Source: Anaerolineae bacterium (GTDB lineage Bacteria > Chloroflexota > Anaerolineae > 4572-78 > J111). From it: a stretch of DNA of 64,000 nt. Below, piece after piece: positions 1-6,976 of this stretch. Position 1 is the first letter of the stretch. Each line of letters starts with the position of its first letter. The notes beneath the pieces are model-generated. The model was not told where the DNA came from. It saw only the letters and a program-made list of their open reading frames with translations, and did no database searches. Both the position numbers and the translations under genes were made by a program. The stretch lies in NCBI GenBank assembly GCA_023382535.1, contig JAHDWA010000052.1, forward strand, positions 1 to 64,000, given 5' to 3'.

Positions 1-177
1 GGATGATCTGGGTGGTTCATATACTGCAAAAACTCGGCACAAATGACATATAGGACTATAATTTCTGTCTCCCTCAGTCTTTCCTTTCTGGTTTTGTTTG
101 GCAACTTTACCTTAAAGGAAGGCTGATGGTTTTACAATTCTTTACTCACAACTTGGGTTAAGTTAGGTATAAGCCTA

Positions 178-1734
178 GTGTTTGGACAGCTAAACCCCTA
201 CGCTTTATCACTTTTCATCTCTGCGCTGATCTCGGGCGCGACGGCGTTCTACAGTTGGCGGCGACGCCCTGCCCCTGGAGCGGTACTGTTTGCCCTGCTC
301 ATGCTGGCTATCACCGTTTGGACATGGGGCTACGGATTGGAACTGACCTGTCTAACGCTAGCCTGTATGCTTTTCTGGATAAAAGTAGAGTATCTGGGCA
401 TCGCGACCCTACCGGCGATATGGATGGTTTTTACGCTGCAATTCGCCGGGCATGAAACGTGGCTGACTTGGCGCAGGGCAGCGCTGCTGTTTGTCGTACC
501 GGCCTTAACCCTGCTGTTAAACTGGACAAATGAGTTTCACTACTGGCATTACCGCAGCGTTGCGGTGAATACCAGCAGCCCGTTCCCGCTCTTAGCCATT
601 GTGCGCGGCCCCTGGTATTGGGCACACATCGCTTATTTTTACTTGATGCTTTTGGCCGGAACGATGCTGCTCTGGCAAATGTTTCAGCGCTCGGCCGGGC
701 TATATCGGCGTCAAGCCGGGTTCATTCTGGTGGGAGCACTGGCGCCGTGGGCGATTAATATTGCCTACATGGCCGGGCTACGCCCCTTTGCCTACCTGGA
801 TTTGACCCCTTTTGCCTTCACCGTAACCGGGTTAGCCGTCGCTTGGGGCCTGTTCCGCTACCACCTGCTGGATATCGTGCCGGTAGCACGGGATAAAGTT
901 CTGGAGAGCATGAGCGATGGCATGTTGGTGCTGGATATGCAGGCACGGATTGTAGACGCTAACCCGGCTGTGCTCCAACTCCTGAACCGCTCCGCGGCAG
1001 AGGTCATCGGCCAGCCGGCGGCGCAAATTTTATCGAGATGGCCTGACCTTTTGGAACGTTATGGGAATGTCTATGAAGCACAGAGCCAAATTGTTCTCGA
1101 TAGTGAACCGCCGCCGCGCTATTATGACCTGCGCATCTCGCCGCTCCACGAACGGCGTGGAGAATTGAGGGGGCGGCTGGTTGTTGTGCACGATATCACC
1201 GAGCGCAAACAGGCTGAAGCAGCCCTGGAGCAGGCCAAAGACGCCGCCGAGGAAGCTCAGCATGCAGCCGAAGCGGCCAACCAGGCTAAGAGCGTCTTTT
1301 TGGCCAATATGAGCCACGAGCTGCGCACTCCCTTGACGACCATGTTGGGTTTTGCCGATATACTTGGGGAAGGGATCTTTGGGCAGCTCAATGAGAAACA
1401 GCTAAAGTCAGTGCAGCAGATCCAGGAAAGCGGCCGCCACCTGATCTCACTTATCAACGACATCCTGGATCTCTCTAAGATCGAGGCAGGGAAACTGGAG
1501 CTGGAAGTTGGCCCGGTCCAGTTTCAAGCACTCTGCCAGGCCAGCCTTCAGTTTGTCAAACCGGCAGCCCATATTCCCATCATCACCCTGACCGCTCTGG
1601 CAATGCCCGGCGACCGGGAAAAGTACTTGGAAGCAGGTGCCAGTGAGTATCTCAGCAAGCCGGTCAATTTGAAGGAATTGGCCAGGACCATCCAAACACA
1701 ACTCCACTCAGGTCAGGTGGGAGAACCGTATTAA
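178..1734 (+). CDS. Membrane sensor histidine kinase lacking its ATPase domain (7TM-PAS-HisKA-receiver tail)
   Basis: A 518-residue protein. Residues about 5-230 form a seven-helix membrane input region like the HisKA_7TM family. A PAS domain follows (about 245-345), then a coiled coil, then a HisKA dimerisation/phosphoacceptor domain with the H-box NMSHELRTP. After the HisKA helices (ending around FVKPAA) the protein jumps directly into the last third of a response-regulator receiver domain (HIPIITLTALAMPGDRE ... YLSKPVN). The whole HATPase_c domain and the receiver phosphoacceptor Asp are absent, although the frame is open. The junction lies near 1561-1572. A hybrid kinase of this type would normally have all of these, so I infer an internal in-frame deletion; the product should not autophosphorylate. 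The start is GTG with a poor ribosome site, so the true start may differ. A REP-like hairpin follows the stop. The 177 bases before the gene show no convincing gene or promoter. Confidence 0.85.
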   Translation: MFGQLNPYALSLFISALISGATAFYSWRRRPAPGAVLFALLMLAITVWTWGYGLELTCLTLACMLFWIKVEYLGIATLPAIWMVFTLQFAGHETWLTWRRAALLFVVPALTLLLNWTNEFHYWHYRSVAVNTSSPFPLLAIVRGPWYWAHIAYFYLMLLAGTMLLWQMFQRSAGLYRRQAGFILVGALAPWAINIAYMAGLRPFAYLDLTPFAFTVTGLAVAWGLFRYHLLDIVPVARDKVLESMSDGMLVLDMQARIVDANPAVLQLLNRSAAEVIGQPAAQILSRWPDLLERYGNVYEAQSQIVLDSEPPPRYYDLRISPLHERRGELRGRLVVVHDITERKQAEAALEQAKDAAEEAQHAAEAANQAKSVFLANMSHELRTPLTTMLGFADILGEGIFGQLNEKQLKSVQQIQESGRHLISLINDILDLSKIEAGKLELEVGPVQFQALCQASLQFVKPAAHIPIITLTALAMPGDREKYLEAGASEYLSKPVNLKELARTIQTQLHSGQVGEPY

Positions 1735-1742
1735 TCTGGTTC

Positions 1743-1777
1743 TATCTGGTTCCCAAGCTGAGTTTGGGAACCAGATA
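1743..1777. repeat. REP-like palindrome, probable terminator of the kinase gene
   Basis: Perfect 14-bp arms (TATCTGGTTCCCAA and its complement) flank a 7-base loop, starting 9 bases after the kinase stop codon. Related palindromes recur at 6332-6361, 6860-6946 and 10453-10495. A short GCGAAGCG-type segment follows at about 1786-1795. The rest of 1735-2056 holds no gene; it ends in a short-word repeat (CTGATTACTGGCTACT) just before the next ribosome site. Confidence 0.7.
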
Positions 1778-2056
1778 ACAACTGACGCGAAGCGTGGAAA
1801 CCAGATTAACCCATAACGGAGTAGTACCTCTGTCCCGGCCACTACCGATTTTTGCCTCTTCCCCTTTAGCCAATTCTGTGATAAGATGAACGCAATCTTG
1901 CCGTGCTGCTGCCACACACTTCGTGTTGGCAATTTGAGAGTATTCACCTATTCACTCAATTTATTAAATCACCTGTGACAATCGAATGAATTCGGTCGCC
2001 GCTATTCTGACGACGGACATCTGATTACTGGCTACTATTTTCACGAGGAGTTACCC

Positions 2057-5000
2057 ATGCTCAACCCGCTCCGCCGCTTGCTCATACTCATCGTTATAGC
2101 CTGCGCCCTCACTTTTATGCTGGTTCACCCCAGCCTGGCCGCCGGCGGAAGCGTAGAAGGGTGGAGGACTGGAGGACTGGAAGAAACTTTCCAACCTTCC
2201 AGCCTTCCAACCCTCCCCCCACCCTCCCTCCAACCTTCCAACCTCATCACCGCCACCAAAACCTACACCCTGGCCACCGACAGCGACGGCGACCAGGAGG
2301 CCGACCCCGGCGACGTACTCTCCTACACCATCGTCATTACCAACAACGGGGTGACGACCAACACCGGCGTTATCTTTAGTGACACCCTTGACCCCAACCT
2401 CAGCCAGCTTGGCCTGGCCAGCGTCTCGCCGGTGGCCTTTGACGATGGTTACAACGCCCATGCCAGCCCGATCATCCTCATCGCCCCCGACGGTCCCGCC
2501 GACCTGTTTGCCAACGACTACCCCGGCCTCAACCCGGCGGTGATCGGCATTTCCTCCTTCGGCGGCGGCTCGCTGGGCGGGGCGGTGACGAGCAATGCCG
2601 CGGGCAGTACCGTGGCTGCGGCTAATGGTGCGGTCACGGTCAATGCCAACGGCAGCCTGGTTTTTACGCCAAGTGTGGGCTTTCAAGGGGTCTTCAGCTT
2701 TAGCTACCGCTTGCAGAATTTCGTCGGCCCGGCGGACGGCCTGGTGCAGATCAGCGTGGACGCCCCGCCGACCGTGACCACGACCAGCCCGGCCAACAAC
2801 GCGACCGATGTCAACGGGGCCAGCAATATCACCATAAACTTCTCGGAAAATGTCAACATTGCCGCCGGGGGCATTATTCTGGACTGTGGGTCGGGAGCGG
2901 TCAATTTTACCTCGACACCGGCCCTGCCGGTCAGCGGGACCAACACCATCAGCCTCGACCCGACGGCCAACCTGCCCGGGCTGGCCACCTGCACTGTCAC
3001 CATCCTGGCGGTTAACGTAACCGACAGTGACGCCAGCGATCCGCCCGACCAACTGGACGGTAACAATGACGGGCTTGAAGGCGGTAACTACAGCTTCAGC
3101 TTCCAGGTAGCTCCCACAGCCAACGACGACAGCTTTAATGTCACCCCTCATCTGACCCTGGCTTCCACCGGCAGCGTCCGGGACAACGACGACCCGACCA
3201 CGGTGACCATTACCGGCTTTGGGCCAACCCTGGCGACGGCCAACGGCACGGTTCCCAACGGGACGAACTTTATCACTGCCGGGGGCGCGGGAGGCCGGGT
3301 CGTGCTGAACGCCGACGGCACCTTTACCTACTTCCCCGACGCCGGCGATACCAATACCACGGCCACCTTTTTCTACACCATTACCGGCAACGATACGGCC
3401 CAGGTGACCTTGACCCTGCAAAACACCGAACTGGTCTGGTTTGTGGACGATAACGCCGCCGGGACCCTTTGCACCGGCAGCAACGCCGGAGCGCAAGCCT
3501 GTCCGCTGGCGACCCTGACCGGCGCGGCCGCGGTAGACACGGCCAGCGACACCCTCTTTGTGGTCCAGGGCAGTTACACCTGCGGCGTCACCCTGGAAAC
3601 GAGTGAGCGTTTGTTAGGCGACGGCTCCGCCTCCGATTTGCAGACAATTACCGGCATTACTCCGGTCAGTGGCAGCAGTTTTCCGGCTTTCTCCGGCACA
3701 GACCCGACCCTGAGCAGCGGCAACGCCAACTGCCTGACCCTGGCCGCGAGCAACACCATTCAGGGCTTGACCATCAACGCCAACAGCGCCAATGTGGGGG
3801 ATGCGGCCATCTTCGGCAGCGGGGTAGGCGGCACAACCACGGTCAACGACGTGACCATCAACACCAGCAGCAGCGGCAACGGTGTCATTTTGAACAACCA
3901 GGGCGGGACCTTCACCTTCAGCAACGGCTCGATTACGGGCAGCAACGCGGCCGGAGCGGTGGGTGTTAATCAAGGGACCGGGACGATCAACTTTACCAAT
4001 GCCACGATCAACAAAACCGGCGGCGGCCTGATTGCCGTGACCAACAAGACCGGCGGCAGCGTCAGCTTTACGGGCGGGAGTATTACGGGCACGACGCTAA
4101 ATCCAGTTGTCCTGGCCGGAGTCATATTGCTGCAAAACAACACGGGTGGGACGACCAGCAGCTTTAGCAACGGCTTCAACATTACGACCAGCAGCGGCGG
4201 CGGTTTCTTTGCCAGCAGCGGCGGCGCGGTGACGATTGGCGGGACGAGCAGTACCATCAGCGCCAGCGGCGGCCCGGCCCTGGATGTAACCGGCACCACT
4301 TTCAGCGGCGGGGCGACCTTTGCCACGGTCACGTCCAGCAACAGCAGCAGCACCGGCGTCAGCCTGGTCAATGTCACCGGCAACCTGACCATGAACGGCG
4401 GCTCGATTTCGGGCAGTGCGGGCACGGCTTTCAACGGCAGCGGCGGCGCTTCTAACATCACCTATGCCGGTTCGGTCGCCAAGACCAGCGCCGGGCGCGT
4501 GGTGGACATCCAGAGCCACAGCGGCGGCTCGATCAGCTTGAGCGGCAACCTGACCTGCACGACCCCCTGCACGGGTCTCAACGCCTCCGGCAATTCCGGC
4601 GGGACGGCGATCACCTTCTCCGGCGGGACCAAAACCCTCAACACCGGCACGAGCGCCGCCGTGACCCTCAGCAGCAACACCGGTGCGACCATCAACTTTA
4701 CCGGCGGCGGGCTGGATATTGACACCACCAGCGGCGTAGGTTTCAACGCCACGGGCGGCGGCACAGTCAATGTGACTGGCTCAAATAATACGATCAACAG
4801 CACCATCGGCACGGCCCTGAATGTGGCTAACACCACCATCGGCGCGAGTGGCTTGACCTTCCGTAGTATCTCATCAGATGGCGGCTCGAATACCGGCATT
4901 ATTCTGGATACTACCGGCTCTGGTGGCTTGACGGTGACGGGAACGGGAAGCGCGGGTAGCGGCGGGACGATTGCCAACAAGACCGGCGCGAATGGCAGCA

Positions 5001-6319
5001 CCGCGACTGGTATTGGCATTTATTTAAATTCCACCGGACCGGTGTCGCTTTCACGGATGCAAATGAACGACTTTCAGAACTTCGCTATTCTCGGTAATAC
5101 CGTTGCCAGCTTCATCCTGCGTGACAGCGTCATCAACGGTCTTAGTGGTACTCTTGGTGCTGGAAATGCGGGCACTAATCCCACTTCGCGCGAAAGCGTT
5201 ATCTTCATCACCGATCTCAGCGGTATCTCTGGCATCCTCAACTCCACGATCTCGGGCGGCGCGACTGACAACATCCGCTTCATTAAGAATTCGGGGACGT
5301 TGAACTTGACTATCACCGGCAACACGATCCAGAACAACGATAACACCAACGGCGGTATCGGCGAGGATGGCATCTTTATCAGTACGGCGGGCAGTTCATC
5401 GTTGTTGGCAAACATTTCCAACAACACCCTCGCCAATCATCATGGTGACCATATCTCAGCCAGTGGAAACGGCACCTCGCAACTCCATGTCACCATCAAT
5501 AACAACGGGATGACCGCCGACGGCGGAGTGACGGAGGACTTTGATAACAATGGTATCTTCGGTGACGACCTGGGCGGCACCATCCTCGTGGCAGACAACG
5601 ACAGCGCAGACGTGTTCTTCGATGTCTCAAACAACACCATGTTTGGTGCGGTAGTAACGGCGATTGCCATTAACCAAAGCCCTTTCAGCACAGCCGCAGC
5701 CTCACTATCCGGCCGAGTCCAAAATAATACTATTGGCGACGTCGCGATTACCGACTCCGGTTCGGCGCAGGGCAGCGGCATCGCCGTTGATGCCCAGGGC
5801 CTCTCAGCAGGAGCCGGACTTTACAAGATCATAATGTCGGTGGCCGACAACGACGTGTTTGAGTACAACAATCACGGCCTTCTGCTTGCCTCAGGCGACG
5901 GCAGTTCAGCCCTGGCCGCGACGGTCACCGGCAACATTATCAATAATCCCGGTACCTTTGGGGCCAATGGGATTCATCTCAACCACGGCAAGACGAGCAC
6001 GCCAGCCGCCGGCGGCGGCCCCGACAGCCAGACCGGCTGCTTCGACATCCGAACCAATAACATTGTTGGCGCAGGTAGCGTTCCAAACGGAGCAACCGAT
6101 TTTCGCCTACGCCAACGTTTTAATACAACGGTACAGCTTGTCGGTTATACCGGCGGTACATCAGACACAGCAGCAGTGGTCGCTTACATCCAAGGTTTGA
6201 ACACGGGCACGGAGACTGGTCAGGCGGTCGTTAGTGGTACTGGCGGTGGTTTCACCAACACACCCTCTGGCGCTAATTGTCCGTCGCCAACACTGCCGAC
6301 ACTACCACCTGCACCATGA
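2057..6319 (+). CDS. Large secreted beta-helix surface protein with DUF11 and Ig-like domains
   Basis: A 1420-residue exported protein. A signal peptide covers residues 1-30 (LLILIVIACALTFML, cleavage near AAG). A short-word insert follows (see 2153-2247), then a DUF11-type domain (TYTLATDSDGDQEADPGD ... SYTIVITNNG), a cadherin/VCBS-like stretch, a bacterial Ig-like domain of the SbsA type (PPTVTTTSPANNATDVN), and from about residue 460 a very long Gly/Ser/Thr/Asn-rich right-handed beta-helix. It ends in a Pro-rich tail without a membrane anchor. Start choice: ATG at 2057 follows CGAGGAG by 6 bases. Such proteins are usually adhesins or S-layer/sheath components; no enzyme motif is visible, so the role is inferred. 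The opposite strand also has a long open frame, which I read as a GC-periodicity artefact. Confidence 0.85.
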   Translation: MLNPLRRLLILIVIACALTFMLVHPSLAAGGSVEGWRTGGLEETFQPSSLPTLPPPSLQPSNLITATKTYTLATDSDGDQEADPGDVLSYTIVITNNGVTTNTGVIFSDTLDPNLSQLGLASVSPVAFDDGYNAHASPIILIAPDGPADLFANDYPGLNPAVIGISSFGGGSLGGAVTSNAAGSTVAAANGAVTVNANGSLVFTPSVGFQGVFSFSYRLQNFVGPADGLVQISVDAPPTVTTTSPANNATDVNGASNITINFSENVNIAAGGIILDCGSGAVNFTSTPALPVSGTNTISLDPTANLPGLATCTVTILAVNVTDSDASDPPDQLDGNNDGLEGGNYSFSFQVAPTANDDSFNVTPHLTLASTGSVRDNDDPTTVTITGFGPTLATANGTVPNGTNFITAGGAGGRVVLNADGTFTYFPDAGDTNTTATFFYTITGNDTAQVTLTLQNTELVWFVDDNAAGTLCTGSNAGAQACPLATLTGAAAVDTASDTLFVVQGSYTCGVTLETSERLLGDGSASDLQTITGITPVSGSSFPAFSGTDPTLSSGNANCLTLAASNTIQGLTINANSANVGDAAIFGSGVGGTTTVNDVTINTSSSGNGVILNNQGGTFTFSNGSITGSNAAGAVGVNQGTGTINFTNATINKTGGGLIAVTNKTGGSVSFTGGSITGTTLNPVVLAGVILLQNNTGGTTSSFSNGFNITTSSGGGFFASSGGAVTIGGTSSTISASGGPALDVTGTTFSGGATFATVTSSNSSSTGVSLVNVTGNLTMNGGSISGSAGTAFNGSGGASNITYAGSVAKTSAGRVVDIQSHSGGSISLSGNLTCTTPCTGLNASGNSGGTAITFSGGTKTLNTGTSAAVTLSSNTGATINFTGGGLDIDTTSGVGFNATGGGTVNVTGSNNTINSTIGTALNVANTTIGASGLTFRSISSDGGSNTGIILDTTGSGGLTVTGTGSAGSGGTIANKTGANGSTATGIGIYLNSTGPVSLSRMQMNDFQNFAILGNTVASFILRDSVINGLSGTLGAGNAGTNPTSRESVIFITDLSGISGILNSTISGGATDNIRFIKNSGTLNLTITGNTIQNNDNTNGGIGEDGIFISTAGSSSLLANISNNTLANHHGDHISASGNGTSQLHVTINNNGMTADGGVTEDFDNNGIFGDDLGGTILVADNDSADVFFDVSNNTMFGAVVTAIAINQSPFSTAAASLSGRVQNNTIGDVAITDSGSAQGSGIAVDAQGLSAGAGLYKIIMSVADNDVFEYNNHGLLLASGDGSSALAATVTGNIINNPGTFGANGIHLNHGKTSTPAAGGGPDSQTGCFDIRTNNIVGAGSVPNGATDFRLRQRFNTTVQLVGYTGGTSDTAAVVAYIQGLNTGTETGQAVVSGTGGGFTNTPSGANCPSPTLPTLPPAP
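2153..2247. repeat. Short-word palindromic element inside coding sequence (copy A)
   Basis: GGAGGACTGGAGGACTGG words are followed by TTCCAACCTTCCAGCCTTCC words, so the two halves can pair as an imperfect hairpin. It is translated in frame as VEGWRTGG ... FQPSSLPTLPP directly after the signal peptide. Close relatives lie at 18561-18622 (intergenic), 56627-56705 and 61607-61694 (both inside genes). Confidence 0.75.
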
Positions 6320-6331
6320 CTCTTTTTTTCC

Positions 6332-6361
6332 CTCGTCCCCAAACTAAAGTTTGGGGACGAG
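6332..6361. repeat. REP-like palindrome after the beta-helix gene
   Basis: 13-bp perfect arms (CTCGTCCCCAAAC and complement) with a TAAA loop, 12 bases after the stop codon. It is followed by ATTGCCAGCGAAACTCTGTT, a tail shared with the copy near 6922-6946. Likely also acts as a terminator. Confidence 0.75.
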
Positions 6362-6459
6362 ATTGCCAGCGAAACTCTGTTTCTACCGTCGTACCCAAAT
6401 TGAGGTAAGTGCGGACATAAGATGAGGTCAAATACGGTCTGGGCAAACAAACGCTTCGC

Positions 6460-6618
6460 GTGGCGAGCAGGTTCGTTTTCCTGATTCAATCCTTTACCTT
6501 TTGCCGGGCCAATAAAGGACTGCAATTGTTCGGCTACGTTATTATGGATAACCACTTCCACGCTGTTGTTGGCGGTTCAAACTTGAGCCGGACCATTGCC
6601 GATTTGAAGAAATTCAGC
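6460..6618 (+). pseudogene. Fragment of a REP-associated tyrosine transposase (RAYT, Y1/HUH family)
   Basis: The translated stretch contains FCRANKGLQLFGYVIMDNHF and then HAVV ... LSRTIADLKKFS. This carries the HFH metal-binding signature of the Y1_Tnp/RAYT family in its usual setting. Only about 53 residues remain. The N-terminal part is missing, and a 95-bp GC-rich element (6617-6711) interrupts the frame right after LKKFS. Nothing recognisable continues beyond it. The fragment lies among REP-like palindromes, as expected for the RAYT/REP partnership, so it looks like a dead former mobiliser. The region 6320-6976 contains no intact gene. Confidence 0.75.
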
Positions 6619-6711
6619 CCTCACCCTAACCTCCCTACGGTCGTCCCAGAGGGAGAGGGAACTCTCGGCTTTCTCCCCTCTCCCTGTGGGAGAGGGGCAG
6701 GGGGTGAGGGC
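6617..6711. mobile_element. 95-bp GC-rich MITE-like element inserted in the RAYT remnant
   Basis: Perfect 10-bp terminal inverted repeats (GCCCTCACCC at 6617-6626, GGGTGAGGGC at 6702-6711) enclose palindromic CCCTCTCCC/GGGAGAGGG blocks. The open frame reads through it as Pro/Gly/Arg-rich sequence. The insertion postdates the transposase because it breaks its reading frame homology. Confidence 0.65.
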
Positions 6712-6859
6712 CAACCCGGTCAAGCGGGGGTATGTGGCTTTACCGAAACATTGGCTGTATTCGTCGGCGCGAAATTATTTATTGGGCGATCATTCGATTA
6801 TCGAGTTGGATTCGTTGCCTGTATAGGGGCAAACAGACGCTTCGCGTGCCGGACAATTG

Positions 6860-6946
6860 CGTTCCCAATCAGGAGATTGGGAACGATTCAGACTCGTGCC
6901 CAAACTCTAGTTTGGGCACGAGATTGCCAGCGAAACAGAGTTTCGC
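6860..6946. repeat. Cluster of three REP-like hairpins upstream of the Calx-beta protein
   Basis: Hairpin 1: CGTTCCCAATC and complement with AGGA loop (6860-6885). Hairpin 2: 14-bp arms starting CTCGTGCCCAAACT (6893-6922). Hairpin 3: GCGAAAC-AGA-GTTTCGC (6930-6946). Hairpins 2 and 3 together repeat the arrangement seen at 6332-6380, so the unit is composite (BIME-like). Confidence 0.7.
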
Positions 6947-6976
6947 CACTGATGCTCACGTATGGAGAACACGACT

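Noticed and set aside
2051..3496. Long open frame on the minus strand opposite the beta-helix gene
   Set aside because: Its translation is Gly/Val/Arg-rich without domains; the plus strand has signal peptide, domains and a ribosome site. It is a shadow of biased codon use.
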